NCBI GenBank assembly: GCA_949130495.1
Contig: OX422215.1
Coordinates: 8,843,302 to 8,907,301 of the forward strand
Source of the DNA: Sambucus nigra
Taxonomy: Eukaryota > Streptophyta > Magnoliopsida > Dipsacales > Adoxaceae
Direction: 5' to 3'
Length of the DNA: 64,000 bases
Shown here piece by piece: positions 23,513 to 36,399 of the stretch; position 1 is the first letter of the stretch, and each line of letters begins with the position of its first letter. A program made the position numbers and the translations under genes. A model generated the notes under the pieces. The model did no database searches and was not told the origin of the DNA. It saw only the letters and a list, made by a program, of their open reading frames with translations.

Positions 23513-26500
23513 CCCCTAACTTAGATGTTGCTAGTCCTTTATGATGAAACAACACGAGACTCAATCTAACAGGGAGAGAGAGAAAAATATGTATAAAGAA
23601 TAAATGCCACTTTCACAGGCACACGGTTGCATTCGACGAATGAAACAAGCAGCTAAATCCCTAGGTTACACTAGTGGGCGAGTGTTGTCTCGTGGGGATT
23701 TCAGGGATAAAACCCACAAGCATCAAGTTTGCTCAAAGTATGCTCAAACAATCAACAAGACAAGCTCAACAGTAATGAAAATAATTTCAACAAGTTGCTA
23801 ACAAAGCAAACGAGAATTTACCCAATAGTTCATAATCATTAAGATTGTTTGAATAACTTCATCACAATGGAAACCTTAAATGTGGGAGGAAGAGCGAGCA
23901 CAAGAAAAAAATATGAGTTGGAAAAACTTTTATAATTCGTATAAACATTAAAGCATGCATGACATCAAAACTCTACGAATATTACATTCAACAAATGAAA
24001 TCACAAATAGCGGGGTGTAACACATGGAACATGCGGGCATAAAGAGTAAATTTAAAAGGAAGTAAGGATACGCACATGTCATCAATGAAGAACACTATAT
24101 ATAAAATGAAAAATTATAATCTTAATTAAAGGATATCGCTCATTAAGGTAGATGAAGCATACTTTAATTGATTATCATAATTATTATAACTTTTGAGATC
24201 CGAGGGATTTTTTTATCTTTATAATAATAAGATCGGGACTCCTATTTTAGATTCTGCCTAGAGACTCACTTCTGTTTGAGTCGCCTCCATTTTAGGGGTG
24301 TTATATTTCTTGATTACACCATTAGTGTCAAAGAGGTGCATATTACTTGTGCTTATTGTAATGATGAGATTAAATTTATTATGCAAACGCTTTTGCTTTG
24401 CCATAGTTAAGTTATCCTCTGATAAGATAACTTTAAAATATATTGTGGTGTCATTATTACGCTTCTTGAAGTCCTGCAAACGGTCAATTCAAATATAAAA
24501 TTTCAACTCTTCAACTATTATATTAAAAATATGATAAGAAATGAAGTCAGTATAACTTAATAAAGGGATCCTTGATCTTCTCATTCCCGGTCATTGTTAA
24601 TTCCAAAAATTACTTGTAATCAAGAAATGCTAATAAACACATGAAATGGTATAAATCATATCAATATGTATATATCGTAACCTCATAAAATAAATAAATA
24701 TCCATTACATGGATCGAAAGTGAATCGAAACCACTATAAATACAAAGAACCAAGTGCATTAGAGACTAAGATAAGATAAATACATGATTATAGATATATG
24801 CACATTAATACCATCAAATTGTAAAGACTGCTAAAAAATATCTTTACCTCATCGAAAAACAAACTACTATCTATACACCACAACATCACCACAAAAAAAA
24901 ACATCTAGTAGAAAAAGAATCTAAGGGTCAATTTTAGTCTCCTAATTGTTAGAGACTCATCTCCTAAACATGTTAATCAAATGACTAAGCCCTTCTGAGA
25001 AGATCTCTCTAAAGTGATATAATCGTTATAATCAACTTGTTGATGTCCCATATATTAATACTATAATCCCTTACATTTAATATAAATCTTAATAGCTCAA
25101 GTATCTTATGCATCGCTTGTTTTAATTCAATACACTTTAGTACCATACTTTTTATTTTAATTCAATACACTTTAATTCAATATGCATAACTTGATTTAGT
25201 TCATCATTCAATATTTTTCAATATAAATCTAATAAATTTTTCACAATTGAAATGTACTAGATTTTCATTAGAAAATACATCAAAATTTCACTTCACAAAA
25301 TCTACTAATTTCACACAGTGAAAGATAGTGATATTTTTACATTTAGCACTACAAAATGCAATGGAAGTTCACAATACAAATCTTCATAACGTTTATCGTG
25401 TGATATATACAACACTAAACTCTATTGCATATGAAATCAAAATGATAAAACAATAAAATTGAAGTTTGTCAGGAAGATGAACAGATTGGCAGTGATAAAG
25501 ATGACTTTATAAATATACATGAAAAGTATAATTAAATAGGCTACATTCACAGTCCCAATAATGGACTCAACAACTTCAAACGTAAAATAACATATATAAA
25601 GAGATAAAACTTTTTAAATAGCAAAACAATAAAGATAAAGCTCAATCGCAACTTAAATCAAACGATGATGGAAAAACTTGAATCACAACTTAAATCTAAG
25701 TGAGATGAGATATAAACCTTTTGTTTATATTGAAATAAGATTTCTTGCAAATGATGTTGGCAAAACAACATCATCTTTATGTTTATGTTTAGTACAAGAA
25801 GAATGTGTTGGACTTATTCATTTTCCACAAGTGACTACATTTTACCAATTTATATTTTAAATGTTCAACGAAAGAGAGCTCACCGTGGCCAAAGTTTCGA
25901 ATCGTCACTTAGTTCAGCTGCTTGACACTTTGGAGATAGAATGCTCACCATGACTATGGTTTATGATCATCTTTGGAGTTGAAGGCAGTAGATATGGGGG
26001 ACCAAACCGTGAGTATCAATTTTGAGACGAAACCCAATGCAAAGACGGGGAAGGGAAAAATTGATGATAAACAAACAATTTTGTGAAAGAACCAATTATC
26101 GAAAAACACTTGAGACATGTTATTCTTTCAACTCGTGGGAAGATAAAATCTCAAATATTGCAAGTGTTTTGAAAACTTATAACTTTTGTAAGTGTTCAAA
26201 ATCGTTGTAAAATTTGTAAATATTATAAACACTTGCAAATTAAATATTCTATTAGTTGCAAAATAGTCATTATGGTGTAGGAACCTTATTTTTAAAATAG
26301 GATTTTTAAGAGTTGTAATGTAGGGTTGAGGTTAAGGTATTTAAGGAATGGAATATTTATGGATTCAAAGGTTTGGAGAGAATACTTAAAACACTAAAAA
26401 TCGCGGGCAATTTCAAAATTGGAATATATATTCAAAACTATAAGTAATTACACTAGACAAAATTAAAAAGGATAAATAAAACATACTACTATGTACAACT

Positions 26501-27879
26501 AATAATTTTAACTTTCAACCAACTATACACTAGAAGTTAAAAATTTTGAGGGTCCACCCAAAAAATGATTTGAATTTGAATGATTAATGGAGTATCCACA
26601 TTTGATTTCATGTCTCCCGAAAAATAAGAATTTTGTTTGCATATCGGAAGTCATGGCAAGGGTGGGGGAAGGAACCATCACCAATTAAAAGTTTATAGCA
26701 AATGAAGGGGGGTTCGGATTGAAAGGGAGGCAAGCACAAGTAGGACCCAAGACTGTCCGAATTTCCTCCCCAAGTGTTTTCAAATGGAATGAGAGGTGGG
26801 GCAAATAGAGGCACAATCGCCTTCATGGAGAGCAACCCTAGAAAGTAGTGCTTATCGGTGAAAGGATTAAATATTTTAAAATTTGAAATCGATGCTTGGG
26901 AAAGTTATAATAGTTGGATAACGGTGAAAAATAATGGAGAAGAAATAAACTCAATTTTAAATGATGACTCATCATCACTCAAAGATTGAATTTCTAAATA
27001 GACGGATTCACTTTCAATGAATTGATATTCACAAATTGTTTGAGTTGAAGAACAAGTCTTAACGTGTTCTTTTTTTAAAGAAGAAATCATCTCATTGCAA
27101 AGTGAGTCAATTTTCATATCCTTACCATTTTTTTCTTTTTTATGCCTTGGACGAAAAGAAGAATGGTTTGTTACAAAGTAGGCGTCCTTTTATCAAAATC
27201 ATTGAATTCTTCATTTAGCTGAAAACATTCATAATAGTATAAAGTTTCAAGAGGATAATCATTATTGGTTTCAAATAATACATCTAAATTATGTTCCTAA
27301 CAATGGCTTCCTCTCAATAGCAGTTGCCAATTTTTTTAATTTTTTAACTTTACAAAAATTCACTAAATGAATTTGACGACTTTACAACTTCACCAAAAAG
27401 GCAAATTTGAGACCTAGTATCGTAACTTTCAAAATGATTAGTATAACAAGTTTGAAGGTTATTGTGATAATAGTTCGAAGAACTATTATAATAATAGTTT
27501 TCAGTATTGTTATTGTTATAATCTTGTGCCTTTTTGTCATTACAACGATTTTTGAACGTCCCCACACCCATTGTTTGATTTTGTAAATGCTCACCAAAAG
27601 TCTTAGGCTTTTTAAATTCCTCCTTTGGAAGTATTCACCAAAAGTTTTAGGGAACTTTGAAAATTATTCTTAGGATAAAATTATAAACTATTACAATTAC
27701 CAAAAGCTCTTGAGTAAGATATGCTTACCCAAAATGGCTCTTTGATGGAGATTCCACAAAGTGGTGCGTGATCGATAAATTCAAGCATCAAAGTCTATAA
27801 AACAAATTAAAACAAATAATATAAATACAAAGAAAAATATTACCAAACTGTAAATCAATTACAATCTAAAACAAAACAT
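23513..27879 (-). mobile_element. Internal region of Athila-like element X1, no intact coding
   Basis: The interior lies between the LTR end at 23512 and the primer-binding site at 27880. 23513-24190 matches 29482-30140 of element X2, and 26290-27879 matches 30180-32050, so the two elements share their interior. I recognise no pol domain. An Asn/Tyr-rich minus-strand stretch (27571-27350) lies where gag would begin, but I cannot show it is gag. Only short open stretches occur, so X1 looks non-autonomous or long decayed. Confidence 0.6.
24190..26290. other. ~2.1-kb segment present in X1 but absent from X2
   Basis: Aligning the shared interiors, X2 passes directly from the sequence matching 24190 to that matching 26290. 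The extra X1 segment has no recognisable coding. Near 24250-24300 it has 'gactcacttctgtttgagtc', an imperfect inverted repeat. It may be an insertion in X1 or a deletion in X2; I could not define ends or duplications. Confidence 0.45.
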
Positions 27880-27897
27880 TCCTTGACAATGGCGCCA
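27880..27897 (-). other. Primer-binding site of X1 (TGGCGCC type)
   Basis: The minus strand reads TGGCGCCATTGTCAAGGA, close to TGGCGCCGTTGCCGGGGA used by Athila-type elements. It lies three bases inside the LTR that starts at 27901, fixing minus orientation and marking this as the 5' end of X1. Confidence 0.85.
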
Positions 27898-27900
27898 TTT

Positions 27901-28203
27901 TGATCAGCCGAAAAATGCGTGGCCATGTAAGGACAATGTCGTTCATTGATTTCCACCATAATGCAAAAAACCTAAACTTTAACTACACTTGTTGTATAAC
28001 TACAAAGTCGAGTGCGGGTATCGAATACACAGAGAGCATTTGTTAGACTTTAATTGATTTATTACTTCTAGAATAAAAGTGTAAAAGGTGATGATTTAAT
28101 TAAAAAATTATAAACTACTATTAATGTAGACAAATAGTGAAACTAAATTAGTAAAAAAGAATGGAAACTACAGGTTTAGAATTATTTCCCTCAAAAGGAT
28201 TAA
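27901..28203 (-). repeat. 5' LTR of X1, first part (split by X2)
   Basis: It begins TGATCAGCCG and matches the solo LTR from 20806 for about 300 bp ('gtggccatgtaaggac', 'ttgatttattacttct', 'gtgtaaaaggtgatgattta'), up to 'tcaaaaggatta', where X2 is inserted. The last five bases (28199-28203, attaa) are the left copy of the X2 target duplication. Confidence 0.88.
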
Positions 28204-29481
28204 TGATAAGGCGTAAACTTTCTGAAATGAATTTGTCGTTGGATGTTTACCACCTAACAAAATGAATCACAACTTGGTACACTATTAGAGTGTAGAAGTT
28301 AGTAATGATAGAATCCATTAGGAACGGTATTTAGGATCAAATTGATTTATTACTTAAAAGGGAAAAATAAAAGATGATTTGGGTGGATTAGAAAGGGAGA
28401 AAATCTAAATAACAAAGGTTTAACAAAACAAAATTAGGATCATTTCCCTACCATATGTTAACAAAAAGAATTAAGTAAGTTGGTTCGAATCGTAATTAAC
28501 CGAATATATCCAACTATTTATAAACATAAAAACTATAGAGACCAAACCCAAAAAATGAAAAATAAAACTTTCAATTTAATATGATCATGAATGGATTAAC
28601 GTTGTAATATTGCTATAAACACTACCATTATGTGACAAAGGAAGTTAATGCATAATATTCCAACCTTAATACATAAGGTTTTAATTAAAAGTATTTCAAA
28701 TCAAAGCCTATTTTTTAAGCTCAAGAACCCATTAATGGTGAAAAAATAGTCATAACCTTTAAACTAGCTACAAAGAATCATAAAGCAGTTAAAACAACTA
28801 ATTAATTATGGAAAACAAGATAAAATAACATAAACAAGTTATATTGAATAAAATCTAAGTTTAAAAGTCAAGAAATCAAATACAAAGCATAAAAACATGG
28901 AAAGAGATGATGACTAAGTACTTACATACCCATGAAAAAGGAAAATCTAGGAGTAAGAGAATGATAAGTTCCCAAAATCGCCTTGATCACAAAAACCTAT
29001 CCTAAACTAACCAAAAATGAAGTTTCTTAGTTAAAAGCAGGTTTAACTATGGATACCAAAGAAAAATAACCCTAAAAATAGACTTTTGCAGACGTGAACA
29101 GTAACTCGAATCGATTGGAAAAAGTCACGAATCGATTATGGTCCTGGCAACCCTCTTTCTCACTTTGATCCAATTCTTACACATCGTATGGAAACAACCA
29201 TAAAGTCTTCATACGAACTCGGAATGATGCAAGATCAGAAGAAATGCTTAGGTAATTCAATTATATACATGTTAATTTTTTAAAAACCTCCAAATTATTA
29301 AGTATGAAATTACCAAATTACCATTAAAGATGAAACACATGCCGAACCTTGCAAAAATATATAAACAGAATAATATATTGGTTGTCTGGTTAATGAACAT
29401 AAATATAGGAATTAATGCACACGAGGGGACTAAAATGCACAAGAATGAAGGGGTATAAAGTATAATATTTGGGACGAATCA
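28204..29481 (-). repeat. 3' LTR of X2
   Basis: It starts TGATAAGGCGTAAAC and ends GGGACGAATCA on the + strand, 1,278 bp. Compared with the partner LTR it lacks about 200 bp after the position near 29345 (the block at 33225-33445). Palindromic 'aatcgatt' words lie at 29107-29140. Confidence 0.85.
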
Positions 29482-32050
29482 CTCCGTTTAGCTTACACGT
29501 TGTTAGTCCATAACAATGAAGTGAAAATAAATCACACCAAATAGGGAAAAAATATGTACAAATGAAAAATGCCACTATATGCACGATTGATTACATTTAG
29601 CATATGCAATAAATCGTTAAAACCCTAGGTTATCTTAATCGATGAGTGTTGTCTCGTGAGGATTTTCAGGGATGGAACCCAAAAATATCAACTTTCCTCA
29701 AAAGTATTCTCAAATAATAAATAAGAAAAGCTCAACAACATCAAAAGGGATTTTAACAAGTTATTAACAAATTAAATGAGAATTTACTCAATAGTCCATC
29801 AAATAACTTTGCCACAATTGAAACCTTGAATGCGAGAGGAAGAACGAGCACAAGATAGAAAAAAATAATTTGACAAAACTTTTATGATTTAGATAAACAT
29901 TAAAGCATGCATGGATCAAACCTCTTTGGTGATTACCCTTAACAAATGAAAATACTCTGAATGGGGTATGACACACACGTGATATGCATGCACAATGAGT
30001 AATTGTAAAACAAAATAAAAACACACATATGTCATCAATGAAGAATGCTATATATAAAATGAAAAATTGTAATCTCAATGAAAGAATACCATTCATTAAA
30101 TGAAGTGAAATGCACTTTAACAAATTATCGCAATTATTAGGACTTTTGAATCACATTTACCCTATGATTAAATATGACTTTCAAGGGTTGTAATGTAGGA
30201 TATTCTAGGGTGTATGAAAAGAATGGGATAGTTACTATTCAAAGTTTTTGGGGATCACACTTGGGATAAACGAAACGTATGGGCAATTTCAAAATTGATA
30301 AACAAGTAACAAAAATAACCAAAGAGCGTGAAGAAGACTATTTCACACCATAACACGAAATACTTTCTCTTTTCTTCATTTTTTTCTCTTTTTGCACCCT
30401 CACATGCTTAAATGCAACCACATAACAAGAACATCATAAAGCCCCAAGTTAGTTCCCAAACCAAGGACGGGAAAGGTATATGTATGGTTTAAAACTCCAA
30501 TGTGGAGTAGGTTAAGGATTTTGGGTTATGAAACAAATGAATATATTTAGGATCAAAATGGTTGACTAGGAAAAACATATAAGGTGAGGTCAAGGTCAAT
30601 ATATGTGTAATAACAAAAAGGGATTATGATCCTTTCCTGAGGTTTATGCGGTTCTCGAGTCAAAGCAATGTTGAAAATAATGCTTAAGTAACACATTTGA
30701 AAATGAATTCAATTAATGAACAATCAAAGAAAAAATAGTGATATTACTGGTAACTTTAATGTTTTCAAAAAGGAAAGAGAAACGTATAAATACTTACGAA
30801 TGAAGAAAAATGCAACGCTAACTTGGAGTAAGTATAGTCAATGCAACAAAAGATCATCGAATTATAAAATCCTCAAATCGAATTACTTGTGTAAGAAGAG
30901 CACATGTGCTATTTGGTTCAAAGTTCAATTTATAAAGTTTTTCATAATATCATTAATTCGAGGACTAAAGTCTAATAACTTATAAAATCAAGAACATGCA
31001 TCATTGAATTATATATTAGATCGCGCAATTATTTAAATGATCATCAAAGTAAGGGGAAAATTCCCAATAAAGGGTAACAAAGAAAGAAAATGTTTTTGAA
31101 ATTTTTTTAATTTTTTTTATTAAAAGAGCATATTTGGTAAGAAAATGTAATAAAATTAAAGAAACTACTGATGAATGGGAAGAATGACCCACACCCCTAA
31201 CTTAAACATTTCATTGTCCTCACTGCGAATCAAGAACACAACTTAAAGAGAGGGATATAACGATATTACCGAAACTAGAGCGATATCCGGATAGCACAAG
31301 TCCATTGATTCTACAAAATATGATATAACCAAAAATAACAAAAACCTTAACTACTTACACCAGACAAAAGTGAAAAAGAAATAAGCTTGTATGTATAACT
31401 ATAATTTTAACTTCGAACTAATTATACACTCGCAGTCAAAATTTTTGAGATCCACCTAAAAAATAATTTGACTTTAAGGGATTAATGAAGTACCCTCATT
31501 TGATTTCATGCCTCCTAGAAAATAGGAATTCCATTTGCACAATGGAAGTCATGTATTGGGTGGGGTGAAGAAACCATCACCAATTAACAAAAGTTAGCGG
31601 ATGATGGGGGTTTGGATTCAACGGGGAATAATTACACATGGGACCCAAAAAAAAAAAATTAATTTCCTCTTAAAAATTTTGTAAATTGAATGGGAGGTGG
31701 GGCACATGAAAGTCATAAGTTTCATTTTCCTAAATATTTATCAAAAGTCAGAGGTTTTTTAATTTTCTCATTTTTTTAAATATTTATCAAAAGTCATAAG
31801 TTTTGGAAAACTATGAAAATTATTCTTAGGATAAAACTGTGAACCATTACAATCACGCAAAACTCTAAAGTCAGTCGTGCTTACCCAAAATGGATCTTCG
31901 ATCGAAATTCTATCAAGTGGAGTGTGATCGAAACATTTAACGTTTCTTGGCGCTCAAATGTTCAAGTCTGCAAAAAAAAATTAAAATAAAAAAGAACAAT
32001 ACAAAAATATATATAAAGTACTAAATCCAGAAAATTCTAAAATACACCAT
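29482..32050 (-). other. Interior of X2, no gene recognised
   Basis: 29482-30140 matches 23513-24190 and 30180-32050 matches 26290-27879 of X1, including a shared 'tgatttcatgcctcc' block (31505 and 26605) and 'gaaaattattcttaggataaa' type sequence (31815 and 27660). No open stretch exceeds about 110 codons and none shows a known domain. It is strongly A-rich on the + strand. Confidence 0.65.
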
Positions 32051-32068
32051 TCCCCGGCAATGACACCA
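32051..32068 (-). other. Primer-binding site of X2 (TGGCGCC-like)
   Basis: The minus strand reads TGGTGTCATTGCCGGGGA, three changes from TGGCGCCGTTGCCGGGGA, placed four bases inside the LTR beginning at 32073. Confidence 0.87.
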
Positions 32069-32072
32069 TATT

Positions 32073-33587
32073 TTATGAGGTGTAAACTTTGTAAAATGAA
32101 TCTGTCTTTGGGTTTTTATGACCTAACAAAAAGAACCACAACTTGGTACACTATGGGTGTGTAGCGACAAGTAGGAATGGAATCCACAGGGAATGGGATC
32201 TAGGATAAAATTGATTTATTACTTAAAAGGGAAAAATAAAATATGATATGGGTTGATTAAAAAGGAAAAAAATTAACTACAAAAATAAAAATTAAATTAC
32301 AAATATTAAACAAAATAAGATTAGGATCATTTTACCACCATGGGTTACCAAAAAGTAATAAGAAATTTGATTTAAATCAAAATTAACTGAACATATTAAA
32401 TTAATTATAAAATTCAAATATGAGGAGTCAAAACCCAAAAATAAAACATAAAACTTTCAATTGAATATGGTCCCAAACGTATTAACGTTGTAATATCGTT
32501 ATAAACAATGCCTCTGCATGACAAAGGAAGTTAAGTAATATTCCAACACTAATATACTGGGTTTCAATTGAAAGTGTTTATCAAAACCTAGATTCCTAGA
32601 TCAAGAACCCTTTAAAGGCTCAAAAATGGTCCTAACCTTTAAATTAGCTACGAAAAGTCATAAAGAAATTAAAACAATGAATTAGTGATGGAAAATAAGA
32701 AATAAAACAACACAAACAAGTTGTCTTAAATAAAATCTAAGTTAAAAAGTTAAGAAATCAAATACAAGGCATAAAAACAAGGAAAAAGATGATAAATAGT
32801 ACTTATATACCCGTGAAAAAGGAAAACCTGGAAGTGAGAGGAAGATAAGTTTCCAAAAATCACTTTGATCATAAAAACCTAACCTAAACTAATAAAAAAA
32901 GAAGTCTCTAACTTAAAAGAAGGTTTACATATGGATACCAAAGCAAAATAACCCAAAAATAAACTTTTGCGGAGGTGAACAATAACCCAAATCGACTGGA
33001 AAAAGTCCCAAATCGATTCAGGTCCAGGTAGTCCTCTTTCTCACTTTAAACTAATTCTGACATGTCGTACGGAAACAACCATAAAGACTTCATACGGACT
33101 TAAAATGATGTAAGGTCTGAAGATACACAAACATAATTCAATTATATACATGTTTGTGTTTTAAAACCCTTGAAATTATTCAATATGAAAGTACCAAATT
33201 ACCCTTAAAGTCGAAGCACATGTCAAAATTGTCTCAAACCGGCCATAACTTACTCGTTCGGGATCAGAATGACGTACGGTTAGTGGCGTCACGAAGACAA
33301 TTAGATGATCTACATGTTGGTACTTTTATACCATCTAAAATATGGAGTTTGAAAAGACAAAATTATCCTTAAAGTTTCATCTTGTGATGAAAGTTTCCCG
33401 AAACGCATCCAACTTCACGCTATAAAACCATAATACCTACAAAAGCTCAAATATACCTCCCAAAGAAATATAAATAGAATAATATATAGGTTTTCTAGTT
33501 AATTAACATAAACATAGGAATTAATGCACACTAGGGGCTAATGCAAAAGAATAAAATGGTATAAGATATAATATTCGGGACGAATTA
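32073..33587 (-). repeat. 5' LTR of X2
   Basis: It begins with 'ttatgaggtgtaaac', aligned to TGATAAGGCGTAAAC of the partner, and ends GGGACGAATTA where the partner has GGGACGAATCA, 1,515 bp. The extra block at 33225-33445 ('cataacttactcgttcggg', 'gatgaaagtttcccgaa') is also present in the solo X1 LTR, so its absence from the other X2 LTR is a deletion. A palindromic 'atcgatt' word pair lies at 32992-33020. Confidence 0.85.
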
Positions 33588-34095
33588 ATTATTTACCATA
33601 AATGATTATATGTAGATAAAATACCTTTACAAGATTGGAAACCTTTTTGGAAATCATTTAAACCTAGGGTTGTTATCCCCCAAAATCCTAAAAAAAATTT
33701 ATTGGTTTTTGGTGTCAACAATATGCTTAAAATTATCATATAAAAGTAAAAAATATGATGCATACATGATATACCTCATTAAGGTTCTTAAATCAAAATC
33801 CAATACACAAACAATCCATCAAAACAATCCTAAACCATCATATCGTAGCAAAATAACTAATTAACCCATTTGAGTTCAATAATCTCAACGTAAATTAACT
33901 TAGCTAGACAACACGATAAATGTTAATTAAAATAATGGACTTAAAAAAAAGGAATGGAATAAATTAATGAATACAACTAACTAACATAGCATTAAAACAA
34001 GTTAAGAAGGCTTAAATAAATAAGGAAGAAGGTGAATAGTAATTTATAATCAAACCATTAAAGAGATAATGGAGATAATCTATCTAATGTGAATT
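33588..34095 (-). repeat. 5' LTR of X1, second part, truncated
   Basis: It continues the X1 LTR after X2: 'ggaaatcatttaaacc', 'ggtgtcaacaatatgcttaa', 'tgagttcaataatctcaacg' and 'aatagtaatttataatcaaacc' match 21170-21610 of the solo LTR. Homology ends near 34095, where Athila-type pol sequence starts, so the last third of the LTR is lost. Confidence 0.85.
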
Positions 34096-34109
34096 GATAG
34101 ATCATGTCA

Positions 34110-35340
34110 TAAGAGAGTAAGTGGAAAACAATTGTTCATTCAAGAAAACTCGTTAATTGGTAATTGATCCATAGCTGCTTTAAACGTTAATCGAGACAAG
34201 TAGTCATCTACTTTGTTTTCTACTACTTTTTTGCCTTATATCGAGAGATTAAACTCTTGGATTAGTAGGATTCACTTAATCATATGTGTCTTAGCTTCCT
34301 TCGTGGAAAAAAGGTATTTTAGTGTCGCATGGTCCTTGAAGCAAATAATCGCAGGGCCCATCAAGTATGCTTGACATTTATCCAAGCAAAAATATCGCTA
34401 GTAACTATTTGTCCGTGGTGGAGTAATTCATTTGAGCACCATGTAGAGTTAAACTAGTGTATTCAATAGAGTGGATATATTTCTCATTTCGTTGCACAAA
34501 AAATCTCTAAAAATAAAATCGCTAGCATCGCACATAAGCTCGAATAAAAGTGTCCAATTCGGGGCTTGCATGATGGGTGAAATGGTAAGAAAGATTTTTA
34601 ACTTATCAAAATCTAATTAGCAAGATTAACTCCAATCAAATTCAGTCTCTTTTGTGATGAGAATACACAAAGGCCTCGAATTGGAGCTAGAGCCCTTGAT
34701 TAATCTCTGATTAAAACCTGCGTGGCCTAGGAAAGACCTTACATCTTTAAGACGTTTTGAGGTAGGAAAGTCGCCAATGACCTTGATTTTAGACTTGTAA
34801 ACTTATATACCATCGAATAATATAAAGTTCCTGAGATAAATCCCTTTGGTAATGGACTTTCAATTTAGGACGAGGTTTTTCTCAACGCATCGCGATAAAT
34901 GCTTTTTAAGAATGAAGATGTAGTGGTAAAAAAGAGTTCACAAAGATGGTAAAATCGTCTATGAACACCTCAAGATCCCTCTCGACCATATCACTAAACA
35001 TGAACCTTTAAAATGTTGTCGGTGGTTTGAACATACCTAAATACATCCTTTTGTAGGCAAAAGCGACAAAAGGGTAGGTAAAAGTAGTTTACTCTTGATC
35101 TTACATATCTAGTTTGATTTGAATAATAAGCATCGAGAAATAAATAAAAAGGGTGTCTCGAGATGCGTTCACGCATTTTGATCGACATGAGCAAGATTTT
35201 ATAATTGTTCATGTCTTAGTTATTTTGGCATATTCCGTTATAGACCAAACACTAAATCCGCATATGATATCAGGATCTTGAAGGCAAGTTAGTGACTAAG
35301 CATCGTTTCTGAATTTTAAGCCGTTGGAATCGCCACAAAC
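34110..35340 (-). pseudogene. Athila-lineage reverse transcriptase-RNase H relic
   Basis: The minus strand, from 35340 downward and through many stops, shows DQE then TTFTYPFVAFAYKRM, a P-T-T-F segment, FMFSDMVERDLEVFIDDF (catalytic V-F-I-D-D kept, 34950-34975 on +), a decayed connection, and RNase H pieces ending with a KSSRKQ and VFLNEQL tail (about 34120). The F-M-F-S-D-M-V-E and I-D-D-F signature is that of the Athila lineage of Ty3/gypsy. No gag or integrase is attached. It is bounded by X1 LTR sequence below and by a SIRE-like LTR above; it could be a remnant of a full-length relative of X1 and X2. Confidence 0.78.
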
Positions 35341-36345
35341 ACCATATATAGGTATATGGATTTATGGTTTTTGATTATTTCTTAGTCGATTATATTCTGG
35401 GATGATTTTTATACTCTAAACTTTTCTCATAAAAATATTTTGAAAATATTTTATTTTTTATTTCGTTGGAACGAGATTGCCATCTCGTTAGAAGAAAATC
35501 TTGTTCTCATTTGAACGAGGTTAAATTTTGTTGGAATGAAGTGATAATTTAATTAGAACGAACTTCTAACTAACATTTAACGAAGTGGTATCTGTTTGAC
35601 AAAATAACTCTCGTTGAAAGTTCGTTAGAAGGTCGATCGAACGAAATAAGCCTTTCGTTCGAACAAGATTGGATCTCATTAGAAAAAAACCTTGTTTTCT
35701 TTTGAACGAATTTGCCGCCTGGAATAATATATTTTTCTACAAAAGGACTCTTTTGGACTATTTTACACAATTCTTTTGGCGTAAATCAACTGCTATACTT
35801 GCACCAAAAGTTTTGTACCTTTTTTCATAGAAACGCTTCCATTTTCCAAATCATACATCCCTTAATATTATTTGTTGAGTTTTGTCAAACCTAATTTCCA
35901 TATAGGACATAAAACCCTTGTTGAGGTTTCTTTACGGTTGAATTTTGTGGAGTTGCAACTTTACGTCTGAAGAAGAAAGGATTTTGCATCCCAAGTCTGA
36001 TCGGTGGATAACGAGAGATGAGTAATTCCCGTGGACAGTGCTGAACTGGGTCGTATCTGTTGAAGATTTGAATACTTGCATTATACATAGTGGATCTCTA
36101 AGTAGTTTATAGGCCATTGAGTATGCCAAACTCTTTAACAATGTCGAAATATAGATTTTGCCCGAAAGAGATTTTTCCTCAAAACTACTTATATTTGCTT
36201 TGGTTTGATTGTGTGGTTTGGGATATTTAATTTGAATTCTATAATACACGCACAACTAATTCAAATCAAGAAAAAAATTGGTTAAAAATTGGATCTTTAT
36301 GTGCGTAACCTAAAATACAATTGATTCCATACGAATTTGCATTTT
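35341..36345 (+). repeat. 5'-truncated SIRE-like LTR (element E3)
   Basis: The plan parallels the LTR at 45580-47098: an AT-rich 'tttatactctaaacttttct' zone, then the palindrome/word cluster 35460-35705, a G-rich R region ('ctgatcggtggataacgag' at 35998 against 'ctgatcggtggattccgag' at 46468), and a primer-binding site immediately after. The first ~200 bp are missing. Short open stretches inside are not genes. Confidence 0.7.
35460..35705. promoter_or_regulatory. TTCGAACG-type word cluster in the E3 LTR
   Basis: At least eight variants of 'cgttngaacgag' or 'ctcgttagaag' occur, including 'cgttggaacgag', 'catttgaacgagg', 'tcgatcgaacgaa' and 'tcgttcgaacaag'. The cluster lies in U3 and resembles that of LTR A (2745-2865), an unrelated gypsy family. 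Function is inferred. Confidence 0.55.
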
Positions 36346-36350
36346 GAAAT

Positions 36351-36365
36351 TAGTATCAGAGTTCG
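36351..36365 (+). other. Degenerate initiator-Met primer-binding site of E3
   Basis: 'tagtatcagagttcg' differs slightly from TGGTATCAGAGCC and follows the LTR directly, as at 47101. Confidence 0.72.
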
Positions 36366-36399
36366 TTACTAATTTATTGTGAGATCTGTAAATTGGGAC

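Larger units (their letters stand above)
28204..33587 (-). mobile_element. Non-autonomous Athila-like element X2, nested in the X1 LTR
   Basis: Two LTRs (28204-29481 and 32073-33587) enclose a 2.6-kb interior with a minus-strand primer-binding site at the upper end. The X1 LTR sequence interrupted at 28203 resumes at 33588 ('attatttaccataaatgatt' against 'attacttagcaaaaatgatt' in the solo LTR), which proves the insertion. The duplication is attaa/attat. The interior has no recognisable gag or pol, so mobilisation must have relied on another element's proteins. The PBS, LTR plan and shared interior make it a relative of X1. Confidence 0.85.

Noticed and set aside
27350..27597. Asn/Tyr-rich minus-strand ORFs as a gene
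   Set aside because: Two overlapping frames are open only because of AT-rich, low-complexity sequence; a gag origin is possible from position but no motif supports it.
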